Source: G963702155 sp963702155
GTDB lineage: Bacteria; Pseudomonadota; Alphaproteobacteria; Micavibrionales; Micavibrionaceae
DNA: 64,000 nt
NCBI GenBank assembly: GCA_963702155.1
Contig: OY969717.1
Coordinates: forward strand, 2,046,001 to 2,110,000
Direction: 5' to 3'
The position numbers were made by a program, and so were the translations under genes. The stretch's first letter is position 1. Each line of letters starts with the position of its first letter. Under the pieces are notes generated by a model. It had not been told where the DNA came from. It ran no database searches and saw nothing but the letters and a program-made list of their open reading frames with translations. Of the stretch, positions 1 to 7,756 are shown piece after piece.

Positions 1-1552
1 CCCGCAAATCTGCCTCTGATAGTTCACGCCCGTCTTTCAATTTAATCCACGCCTTTACAATCTCGCCGCGTTTATCATCCGGCAATCCTGCAACAATGCA
101 CTCCTCCACACTGGGGTGCTGGTAAATGGCTTCCTCAACATTGCGCGGATACACATTATACCCATTTGTGATAATCAAATCCTTGATCCGGTCGACAATA
201 TAAAAATAGCCGCGATCATCCATAATTGCGATATCGCCGGTGTAAAGCCGTCCGTTTTTCAAAACGCTCTCACTGGCTTCTTGTCTATTCCAATATCCCT
301 TCATAACTTGCGGGCCAGTAATACAAAGCTCCCCGCGTTCCCCCAATGACTTAGGTGTTTTCTTATCTTCGGGGTCAATAATCTCAACAACCGTGCCGGG
401 GAGCGGCAAACCAATGGAGCCGGCTATATTCTCGCCCTTTGCCGGATTAACGCAAACAACCGGTGAGGCCTCGGTCAAACCATACCCTTCCACCACAACG
501 CATCCGGTCTTTTCTTCAAATTTACGTTTGACTTGAGCGGGCAAAGGCGCGCCGCCAGAAACGCAATATTGCAGGGATGATAAATCATACGCCGCGACAT
601 TTTTATGATTATTTATAGCACTAAAAATTGCGGGGACAGCCGGAAAAATATGCGGCTTTTTCTTTTGGATTAAATCGAGTGTATCATCCAGATCAAACCG
701 GGGCAGGGCTACAATCTCAAGCGCCGCCATCACCGAAAAATTCATGACCGCCGTCATCGCAAACACATGAAAAAAGGGTAATACACCAAGCATACGCTGC
801 TCCCCGCGCTCAACCTCGGGCAGCCACGTAACACATTGCAACGTATTGGCATAGATATTACGGTGGGTCAGCATCGCGCCTTTTGGCACACCGGTTGTCC
901 CGCCCGTATATTGCAAAACGGCAATATCATGCGCCGGATCAATATGGGGCGCGGAAAAAGCACAATTGTTTTTACACACATCATGAAACCATTGCACCCG
1001 TTCCGACGTCTCGATTTTTGCAATGTCTTTGCCTTTAAACAGCGAAAATAAAATATTCTTGGGAAAGGGCAAAATATCGGTAAATTGGCAAACAATAAGA
1101 TTTTTAAGCCGCGTATCGGTCAGCATTTCCGTCATTTTATCATACAGCATAGCAAGATCCGCCGTAATAATGAGATCAGTCTCGCTATCTTCAATCAAAT
1201 GGCTAAGCTCCCGCGCGGGGTATAGTGGGTTTAAATTCACAACGGTCGCGCCGCATTTTAAGATGGCATAATAAGAAATAAGAAAATAAGGCGAATTCGG
1301 TAAAAAAAGGCCGACTTTATCTCCCTTTTCAATACCGCTTTGCTGCATCCCTGCGGCAAATTTGTCTACAAACGCGCCAATTTCATTCCAATTATATTTT
1401 TTACCCAAAAAATCAAACGCCGGCGAGGAACCATAATTCTTTATAGTCTCATCTAGCATATAAGAAACAGGAATATCGGGTATATCAATATCCGCGCTTA
1501 CATTATAATCGTATGAGGGAGTCCAAAGATATTCTGGCGGTTTTTTTATCAT
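1..1552 (-). CDS. Long-chain fatty acid-CoA ligase (AMP-binding), partial
   Basis: Activates fatty acids to acyl-CoA through an acyl-adenylate, feeding beta-oxidation or lipid synthesis. The frame is open from an ATG at 1552 to the window edge, so about 517 residues are present and the last few dozen are missing. The AMP-binding signature YTGGTTGVPKGA sits about 210 residues in. Further in are GYGLTEASP, the YTGDIA segment and DRIKDLIITNGYNVYP, the hinge and acyl-binding region typical of FadD-like enzymes. The start MIKKPPEYLWTPSYD is close to that of other FadD-like proteins, and no better start lies upstream. It is divergent from the cold-shock gene across about 300 bp. The family is certain; substrate chain length cannot be told. 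Confidence 0.9.
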   Translation of the reverse strand, partial: MIKKPPEYLWTPSYDYNVSADIDIPDIPVSYMLDETIKNYGSSPAFDFLGKKYNWNEIGAFVDKFAAGMQQSGIEKGDKVGLFLPNSPYFLISYYAILKCGATVVNLNPLYPARELSHLIEDSETDLIITADLAMLYDKMTEMLTDTRLKNLIVCQFTDILPFPKNILFSLFKGKDIAKIETSERVQWFHDVCKNNCAFSAPHIDPAHDIAVLQYTGGTTGVPKGAMLTHRNIYANTLQCVTWLPEVERGEQRMLGVLPFFHVFAMTAVMNFSVMAALEIVALPRFDLDDTLDLIQKKKPHIFPAVPAIFSAINNHKNVAAYDLSSLQYCVSGGAPLPAQVKRKFEEKTGCVVVEGYGLTEASPVVCVNPAKGENIAGSIGLPLPGTVVEIIDPEDKKTPKSLGERGELCITGPQVMKGYWNRQEASESVLKNGRLYTGDIAIMDDRGYFYIVDRIKDLIITNGYNVYPRNVEEAIYQHPSVEECIVAGLPDDKRGEIVKAWIKLKDGRELSEADLR

Positions 1553-1857
1553 AAAATACCAAAAAGTTAAGCCTAAATTAGAAAAGATAGAAATATTTAT
1601 AAAACCTTATAATACCTTTTATTTTATCTGAAATCGGGGTCTTTTACCAACTCTATCCTTTATATAGGTAACGAACCCTTTGTATGTTTTGCAAAAATAC
1701 GCTGGAACTTTGGGTTATTTTAAGTCATTATAGAATAATAGATATGTATATATCTGTCTCGTATCTCGCTTTTCTGCGTAATTCTAAGTAAAATTTGTAT
1801 GATAACTTTTTGTTAAAATACAAACCAATCTATTTTGTGTTAAGGAACGTATTCCCC

Positions 1858-2376
1858 TTGTCTGCTCACCAAGACCTACAATCTCAATCCCTGCCGGAAG
1901 AAGATCAAAAACCGGTAAAATTATTTCTTAAATGGTTTAATGGCGCTAAGGGCTTTGGCTTTGTTGTGCCAGAAGATGAAAGCTATGATGCTTTCTTACA
2001 CGTAACAACCTTGCAAAAGGCCGGTTTTCACGCGATCGGCGAAGGCGCGGAGCTAATGTGCACCATCTTTGATGGCCCAAAAGGCAAGCAAGTAAAAGAT
2101 GTGTATGAAGTTTTAAAACCTGGCGAGGTCAACTTAATGCCGCAGGAAGTCGCCGAGGATGGCACGGTCAGCATGGGCGGCATCGTCAAATGGTTTAAAT
2201 CCGAAAAGGGTTTTGGTTTTGTTATACCCGACGATGGCATGAAGGATATTTTTATTCATCAAAGCTTGCTGGATAAACTTGAACTGGAAACACTAGAGGC
2301 AGGAACGCGCGTACGCGTAACATTAAAAGCGGTTGAAAAAGGTCGCGAAGCCGTCGATATAAAACTTATCCGTTAA
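1858..2376 (+). CDS. Two-domain cold-shock protein
   Basis: RNA/ssDNA-binding protein with two cold-shock domains in tandem. The first has KWFNGAKGFGFV and the matching FLHV, the second KWFKSEKGFGFV and IFIHQS; both keep the aromatic RNP1 surface. Tandem-CSD proteins of this size are common in alphaproteobacteria. I chose the TTG at 1858 because AAGGAA lies 10 bases upstream and the protein then begins MSAHQDLQ; an in-frame ATG at 1795 would add 21 residues with no ribosome-binding site and no family similarity. The long AT-rich untranslated region in front (1553-1857) is the usual arrangement for cold-shock mRNAs, but I see no specific thermosensor fold. Confidence 0.9.
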   Translation: MSAHQDLQSQSLPEEDQKPVKLFLKWFNGAKGFGFVVPEDESYDAFLHVTTLQKAGFHAIGEGAELMCTIFDGPKGKQVKDVYEVLKPGEVNLMPQEVAEDGTVSMGGIVKWFKSEKGFGFVIPDDGMKDIFIHQSLLDKLELETLEAGTRVRVTLKAVEKGREAVDIKLIR

Positions 2377-2397
2377 TCTGGCGCTTCCGGACTAATA

Positions 2398-2562
2398 TTA
2401 TTTTCCAGCATTTTTACCCTGCGAATGACACATTTCCTTGAGGCTTTTCAAAGAGGGGCAAGTATCTGGCTCAGGTTCCTTGGATAATTTGGCACGCTGC
2501 AAAAACTTATCCAATAAAGACGGTTTATATTCTATATTTTCACTTCCCGTACACACCTGCAC
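2398..2562 (-). CDS. Small hypothetical protein, 54 residues
   Basis: An open frame in the gap between the cold-shock gene and gcrA. It starts with GTG at 2562, preceded by AAAGGAC about 11 bases upstream, and runs to TAA at 2398. The product is charged and contains LLDKFLQRAKLSKEPEPDTC followed by a second cysteine. It matches no family I recognise. It lies downstream of the gcrA terminator and would need its own promoter. It could be a real short gene or chance; the ribosome-binding site and absence of another use for the DNA favour it slightly. Confidence 0.35.
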   Translation of the reverse strand: MQVCTGSENIEYKPSLLDKFLQRAKLSKEPEPDTCPSLKSLKEMCHSQGKNAGK

Positions 2563-2632
2563 CCGAAATAAAAGTCCTTTGTAAATTAAAATTTACGTAA
2601 TTTGTGTGAAAATGCCAAAAGGCAAAGTCAAT

Positions 2633-2663
2633 AAAAAACCGGCTTATATAACGCCGGATTTTT
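2633..2663 (-). terminator. Rho-independent terminator after gcrA
   Basis: A CCGGC / GCCGG stem (2639-2643 with 2653-2657) is flanked by runs of A on the left and T on the right. Read on the minus strand it ends in TTTTTTATT, directly downstream of gcrA. It may also act on transcripts arriving from the cold-shock gene on the plus strand. Confidence 0.7.
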
Positions 2664-2698
2664 AAAATTATATTATAAAATCAAAACAGCGCTTTTAA

Positions 2699-3256
2699 TT
2701 AAGATGCCGCCTTTTTCTTGGTCGGCACTTTATCTGCCCTTGTTTTCACATGAGCGTGCGCCAATGTTGCGTGATCTTCACCCGCATAATCATCTTTGAG
2801 GATTTTATTCCGTGTTGACGCTTGGTATGCAAGCAAAGCATGCTCTTTACAATAAGGCAAACCGCCCAGAACGCTGCATCCGCAAAATCCGAAATCTTTT
2901 TCCTGCGGATCACCACTGGGCCAGCGGCACATATTATGTGTCAAATCGGCGAGATCAATAAGATCACCTGAAGAGACGGGCGGTACGGATTTGAGTGCGG
3001 CCGGTCTCGGCTTAACAATAGGCTGCACTTTTATAGGCGTAACAGCTTTTACATCGGTATTGATGTTTGCAGGCTTAGGTGCGGCTTTTTTATTTTGTTG
3101 TATAGGGGAAAGACGGCTTGCCAATTTCAAACGGTGCGCCTTTCCAATAACGGCATTTCGGGTCACGCCACCAAGCTCTTTTGCAATTTCTGCGGCAGTT
3201 TTACCATCTGACCAAAGCTTTTTTAGCAAAGTTACACGATCATCAGTCCAGCTCAT
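2699..3256 (-). CDS. gcrA: GcrA cell-cycle regulator
   Basis: Sigma-70-associated transcription regulator of the alphaproteobacterial cell cycle, which in Caulobacter acts at promoters bearing GANTC sites methylated by CcrM. The N-terminal 45 residues (MSWTDDRVTLLKKLWSDG, then AEIAKELGGVTRNAVIGKAH) are the GcrA helix-turn-helix. A Pro/Ala/Lys-rich linker follows (about 50-95), then the C-terminal domain with MCRWPSGDP and a Cys-rich CGCSVLGGLPYCKEHA, which contacts RNA polymerase in studied members. Length (185) is normal. This gene is the best single marker that the window comes from an alphaproteobacterium. Confidence 0.97.
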   Translation of the reverse strand: MSWTDDRVTLLKKLWSDGKTAAEIAKELGGVTRNAVIGKAHRLKLASRLSPIQQNKKAAPKPANINTDVKAVTPIKVQPIVKPRPAALKSVPPVSSGDLIDLADLTHNMCRWPSGDPQEKDFGFCGCSVLGGLPYCKEHALLAYQASTRNKILKDDYAGEDHATLAHAHVKTRADKVPTKKKAAS

Positions 3257-3424
3257 ACAAAAATACTCCCACGAAAAAGGCGCAGGCTAAACACCTGACA
3301 TGAAACAAAAAACAATTATCTGCGAAATCAAGAATACAATATCAGCCTTGAATCCGGCGAACAAGGATTGCTTTTAAAAAAAAATCTTTAATCCACATGC
3401 GTGAATAAAAAATGCATGCTGTAT

Positions 3425-4324
3425 TTAAAATTCAAGACCGATAAAGCGATAATTTTCCGGACGCTCGCTCCAGTTTTCTTGCACTTTAACAAAGAGTTTT
3501 AAATGAACCCTTGCCTCTAAAATCTCTTCAAGATCACGACGCGCGGCCTCCCCAATGGCCTTGATTTGTGATCCTTGCCGCCCTAGAACGATCCCTTTTT
3601 GACTATCCTTTTGAACATAAACAATTTGATCGATTTTTATACTACCATTGTCAAAATTCTCCCAATTCTCTGTGGCAACCATAATAGAGTATGGGAGCTC
3701 CTGGTGCAGGCGTTCGAATATTTTTTCGCGTGTAATTTCTGAAGCAAGTAAGCCCGCAGGCATATCCGTGATTTGATCCTCATCGTAATGCCACGGGCCA
3801 TGGGGCAGATGTGGTATGCAAAAATCAAGCACATCTTCCAATCCCCGTTTTTTCAAGGCAGAAATCATAAAAACGGCCGTATAATCATATGCGTTTGTAA
3901 AAGCCGCCGTTAATGCCAAAAGTTTTTCTTTTGCAACTTTATCAACTTTGTTTAAAACCAGAACGCAAGGCCGCCCATGTTTGGGAAGCTTTTCAATCAA
4001 AGGTTCGTTGTAATCAAACGGGTCAGGCGTTGCCGCATCAACCAGATGTAAAACAACATCTGCGTCCAGAGTATCAAGCGCGGCCTTGACCATGGCACGC
4101 TCCAATGTTTTCTTCGGCGTAAAGATTCCCGGCGTATCCAGTAAAACAATCTGCGTTTCACCTCTATTTACAATGCCTGTTATTCGGCTGCGGGTGGTTT
4201 GCACTTTACGGGAAACGATGGAAACTTTGTCCCCCACCAGCGCATTAACCAGTGTAGATTTTCCCGCATTCGGTAATCCAATTACAGCAACAAAGCCGCA
4301 CCGTTTTTGATCATTATTACTCAT
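3425..4324 (-). CDS. era: GTPase Era
   Basis: GTP-binding factor that binds the 3' end of 16S rRNA during 30S maturation. The N-terminal GTPase domain shows G1 GLPNAGKST, G3 DTPG and G4 NKVD. The C-terminal KH domain has GIVLGRQGSQIKAIGEAARRD. The length (299) is typical. It is the last gene of the DUF2062-acpS-lepB-rnc-era run and starts two bases after the rnc stop, so the two are almost certainly co-transcribed. Confidence 0.97.
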   Translation of the reverse strand: MSNNDQKRCGFVAVIGLPNAGKSTLVNALVGDKVSIVSRKVQTTRSRITGIVNRGETQIVLLDTPGIFTPKKTLERAMVKAALDTLDADVVLHLVDAATPDPFDYNEPLIEKLPKHGRPCVLVLNKVDKVAKEKLLALTAAFTNAYDYTAVFMISALKKRGLEDVLDFCIPHLPHGPWHYDEDQITDMPAGLLASEITREKIFERLHQELPYSIMVATENWENFDNGSIKIDQIVYVQKDSQKGIVLGRQGSQIKAIGEAARRDLEEILEARVHLKLFVKVQENWSERPENYRFIGLEF

Positions 4325-4326
4325 AA

Positions 4327-5028
4327 TTAAACATCACCTTGGGTAAAAATATATTTTAAAAATGTGCGGGCGGCATCTTTCTCCGCGAGTTGGCGTGACC
4401 GCCCTTGCACTGTAATATCAGCATGCCCCTGCACCCGAAGGCGCACATTAAAAATGGGCGCGTGATCAGGGCCTTCTTGCCCAACAATCGCGTATTCAGG
4501 TAAGGGCAAAGATTGACCTTGCACCCATTCTTGTAAGGCGGTTTTAGGATGTTGCGGCGGCGCTTTCATTTTAAAAAAATCATCTACCCATAAGCGGTCA
4601 ACCAGATTTTGGCACGCCTCAAACCCACTATCCAGATAAAGCGCGCCAAGCATCGCTTCAAAAACATCGGCCAAAATATTCTCATTATCCGCCCCGCCGG
4701 AGGCACGCTCGGCATCCGAGAATTGAATATAGTCACCTAAATTGATTTTTGTCGCAATTTTGGCAATGGTTGATCCTTGGACAAGCGCGGCCAGACGCTT
4801 TGCCATGTCACCTTCGGATTCATCGGGAAAGCGCGCGTAGAGTTGCTCGGCAATAATAAGACCCAGCACACGGTCGCCCAGAAATTCTAGCCGCTCATAA
4901 TTTTTACCTTGAGAGCGGCTCGAATGTGTAATAGCGATTTTAAGTAAAGACACATCTTTAAAATGATGACCGAGCAAATCCTGCAAATCATTTATTAAAT
5001 CAGTTTGTGTATCAGTATCGCTCATCAA
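4327..5028 (-). CDS. rnc: Ribonuclease III
   Basis: Double-strand-specific endonuclease for rRNA precursors and structured mRNAs. The catalytic signature ERLEFLGDRVLGL and the downstream NENILADVFEAMLGALYLDSG supply the metal-binding acidic residues; a double-stranded RNA-binding domain fills the last 70 residues. It sits between lepB and era. RNase III is also the host enzyme that trims tracrRNA:crRNA duplexes in many type II CRISPR systems, which matters for the Cas9 locus at 22.8-28.2 kb, although Neisseria-like II-C systems can work without it. Confidence 0.97.
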   Translation of the reverse strand: MMSDTDTQTDLINDLQDLLGHHFKDVSLLKIAITHSSRSQGKNYERLEFLGDRVLGLIIAEQLYARFPDESEGDMAKRLAALVQGSTIAKIATKINLGDYIQFSDAERASGGADNENILADVFEAMLGALYLDSGFEACQNLVDRLWVDDFFKMKAPPQHPKTALQEWVQGQSLPLPEYAIVGQEGPDHAPIFNVRLRVQGHADITVQGRSRQLAEKDAARTFLKYIFTQGDV

Positions 5029-5041
5029 ATATAACCGGATA

Positions 5042-5968
5042 TCATTGATTGATGCCTGCGGTCGCGTCCTGCGCTAGATTATCTTGGCTAAAATCATTTT
5101 GTTTTGGATTAATCAAATCAAACAACCGCGAATAACGTATGCCTGTAAACCATGTCCAAGGCTTGGCCAATACGGCGTCGCTACCTACAGAAAAGAACAA
5201 AATATCGGCGCGCCCCACAATATTTTCAAACGGAACAGATCCAACCATTTCGGTCACGCGGCTATCTTGGGAGTTATCACGATTATCCCCCATCACAAAG
5301 TAATGCCCCTCTGGTACATTATATACGCGCGTATTATCAAGTGGGCCATAATCATTTTCTTCATAAATAAAATGTTCAATCCCGCCGGGCAAGGTCTCTA
5401 CATACCGCTCCATCGTCACGTCGCCCAAAAATTCATCATCAAGCTTAATCATACCTTCTGAAGTGCGCGGTACAATATCACCATTAATATAAAGCCGGCC
5501 ATTTCTGACCTGCACAGTTTCACCGGGCATGGCAACAACGCGCTTTATATAATCAACCTTAGTATTAGATGGTAATTTAAATACAATCACATCACCGCGC
5601 TTTGGCTCACCGCTCCAAATACGCCCTTCAATCGGCGCAAAACTAAACGGGAAAGAATGACGGCTATAGCCATAAACCGGTTTGGATACAAACAAATAAT
5701 CCCCGACCAGCAATGTCGGTTTCATAGAGCCTGATGGAATATTAAAAGGCTCATAAAGAAATGTACGAATAAGAACGGCAATAAGAACAGCAACCAAAGC
5801 CGTTTTTGCAAAATCTGCAATCTCTTCCTTGCGCGTCATAGGGGGCTCTGCATTTGGATCTTTGTTTTTATGAGTTCTTTTTTTATACATGGTATCCTTA
5901 ACGGCCTCATTATTCTGAACAATAGGATCAGGGTCAATCTCATCAGTATGCGCGCGATTATCATTCAT
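5042..5968 (-). CDS. lepB: Signal peptidase I
   Basis: Membrane serine protease that removes signal peptides from exported proteins. After a charged cytoplasmic N-terminus there is one membrane segment (TALVAVLIAVLIRTFLYEPF). The catalytic serine is in PSGSMKPTLLVGDY and the lysine in VDYIKRVVAMPGE; the box MGDNRDNSQDSR follows. At 308 residues it is slightly long because of the N-terminal extension rich in charged and polar residues. It lies in the conserved acpS-lepB-rnc-era order. Confidence 0.96.
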   Translation of the reverse strand: MNDNRAHTDEIDPDPIVQNNEAVKDTMYKKRTHKNKDPNAEPPMTRKEEIADFAKTALVAVLIAVLIRTFLYEPFNIPSGSMKPTLLVGDYLFVSKPVYGYSRHSFPFSFAPIEGRIWSGEPKRGDVIVFKLPSNTKVDYIKRVVAMPGETVQVRNGRLYINGDIVPRTSEGMIKLDDEFLGDVTMERYVETLPGGIEHFIYEENDYGPLDNTRVYNVPEGHYFVMGDNRDNSQDSRVTEMVGSVPFENIVGRADILFFSVGSDAVLAKPWTWFTGIRYSRLFDLINPKQNDFSQDNLAQDATAGINQ

Positions 5969-6063
5969 CGTTATAAATTTCCAAAAGATATAGATGGACG
6001 TTTTTAAAACATTCTAACCCCAAGTGCCAGAACTGTTTTTTAAAAAAAATACAGGGGCCTTCT

Positions 6064-6477
6064 TCAAGGAGAGGCAGGGATCGCATCTATGACAACATAA
6101 GCAAGCGCATAAGGCGGCTCATCACTTAAGGATAGATGTAGGATAGCGCGCATATCATCCGGCGTAATGTTTTGTAATTGCGTAAGCGCCCCTCCATGCA
6201 ATTTTAATATGGGCGCGCCATGACTATTATTTTGAACTTCAATATCTTTTAAATATACACCTGCATCTATGCCAAGGCCAAGCGCTTTGCTGCATGCCTC
6301 TTTTGCGGCATATCGTTTTGCATACGTTGCAATGCCCTGCCCTATATCGGATCTTTTTTCGGCAAGCACGCGCTCCTCATCACTGAAAACACGCGTAATG
6401 AACTGTTCGCCTTTATTTTTTAAAATCTTCTCGATCCGGCGGATATCGCATATATCTGTACCAATACCTATAATCAT
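6064..6477 (-). CDS. acpS: Holo-[acyl-carrier-protein] synthase
   Basis: Transfers 4'-phosphopantetheine from CoA to acyl carrier protein. The Mg-binding aspartate is in IGIGTDICDIRRIE and the second motif in YAAKEACSKALGLG. Length 137 is usual. It starts four bases after the DUF2062 gene stop, and lepB begins 95 bases downstream, so one transcript is likely. Confidence 0.96.
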   Translation of the reverse strand: MIIGIGTDICDIRRIEKILKNKGEQFITRVFSDEERVLAEKRSDIGQGIATYAKRYAAKEACSKALGLGIDAGVYLKDIEVQNNSHGAPILKLHGGALTQLQNITPDDMRAILHLSLSDEPPYALAYVVIDAIPASP

Positions 6478-6481
6478 CGGT

Positions 6482-7063
6482 TCAATGTTTTGCCGTTATT
6501 TGCGCGGCATTCTTTTTCAATTTGCGCGCTTTGGCTCTGACTTTTGCGGCCTTTGCGGCGGAAACCAGACGATAAAATATCAGATAGCAAAACGGCCACA
6601 TCAAAAGCGCCATTAGATACCCGCCCAGTAACCATGGCAGGAAAATACGTAAAGGATCACTTGTCGCAATATCCCACATAACCGAAAGCGTAACTTCATC
6701 TGGTAAAGCCGTACTCGCAGGCAAGCCAATTATACCGAACAAGTAAGATCCAAATGAAATGGCCGCCCACCACATAAACGGAAACGTCCATGGGTTACCT
6801 ACAAATGTACCGATAAGCGCGGACAGAATATTTACCCGCGCAAAATACGCAATCATACCGGCCTGCACAAAATGCGTACCAACAATAGGGGTAAATGAAA
6901 CCGCCATCCCGATGGCAAGCCCTGCCGCAATGCTTTTAGAGGTATCGGATAAACGTAAAACACGATGTTTGGCATAATGAAACGCCCGTATCCAACCCAT
7001 TGAAGGCCAAAGCAACTCACGAATTTGCTGCAAAAATGTAAGAGGGGCGCGCCGTTTAAACAT
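6482..7063 (-). CDS. DUF2062 membrane protein
   Basis: A 193-residue inner-membrane protein with the DUF2062 pattern: a basic N-terminus, SIAAGLAIGMAVSFTPIVGTH, then GNPWTFPFMWWAAISFGSYLFG. I count three or four hydrophobic segments and a very basic tail (AAKAAKVRAKARKLKK). The function of the family is unknown. It heads the acpS-lepB-rnc-era cluster. The presumed promoter lies in the AT-rich gap shared with apt. Confidence 0.85.
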   Translation of the reverse strand: MFKRRAPLTFLQQIRELLWPSMGWIRAFHYAKHRVLRLSDTSKSIAAGLAIGMAVSFTPIVGTHFVQAGMIAYFARVNILSALIGTFVGNPWTFPFMWWAAISFGSYLFGIIGLPASTALPDEVTLSVMWDIATSDPLRIFLPWLLGGYLMALLMWPFCYLIFYRLVSAAKAAKVRAKARKLKKNAAQITAKH

Positions 7064-7231
7064 TATAACTTTTTAAAAATAATTTATGGTTTTCCGTATA
7101 TGTATATTGGTTATATCATATGCGCGTTTTGGGCAAATAAAAACGGAGTTTATATATATATTATAACTTGCGGATCTAAGATGATATCTGCAAATATCAA
7201 AATCAGTTAAATCGTAAAAAACGGATAATAA

Positions 7232-7747
7232 ATGAACATTCTAGAACATATAAGAACTGTGCCGGATTTCCCGAAAGAAGGTATAAATTTTTACGATATT
7301 TCAACATTGTTGGCCGATGCGCAAGCATGGAAATTTACGGTAGATGCATTGGCAGATATGATTGAACCCTATAAACCTGATATGATATTAGGCATTGAAA
7401 GTCGGGGGTTTCTGGTTGCCGCACCTCTGGCTTACAAAATGGGCATCGGCTTTGGCATGATCCGTAAGAAAGGCAAACTACCTGGAAAAACAATAGAGCA
7501 TAGTTACGATCTGGAATATGGACAAGACACAGTTGAAGTGCAGCCGGATTTAATACCGAATGGTGCAACCATCGTATTAGTGGATGATTTGCTGGCAACT
7601 GGCGGCACGATGGCGGCGGCACATATATTGGTTGAAAATGCGGGCGCAAAGGTCAGCGCAGGTATTTGCATCATTGAACTAGACGGACTCGGCGGGCGCG
7701 ATAAGCTGGATTTCCCGTTTAAGGCATTTTTAAACGCGCCAGCTTAA
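7232..7747 (+). CDS. apt: Adenine phosphoribosyltransferase
   Basis: Salvages adenine to AMP using PRPP. The PRPP-binding loop is VLVDDLLATGGTMAAA, and the early ESRGF, flexible-loop and RKKGKLPG segments are as expected. Length 171 is standard. It is convergent with rsh, whose stop lies ten bases from this stop. Confidence 0.96.
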   Translation: MNILEHIRTVPDFPKEGINFYDISTLLADAQAWKFTVDALADMIEPYKPDMILGIESRGFLVAAPLAYKMGIGFGMIRKKGKLPGKTIEHSYDLEYGQDTVEVQPDLIPNGATIVLVDDLLATGGTMAAAHILVENAGAKVSAGICIIELDGLGGRDKLDFPFKAFLNAPA

Positions 7748-7756
7748 AATACAAAA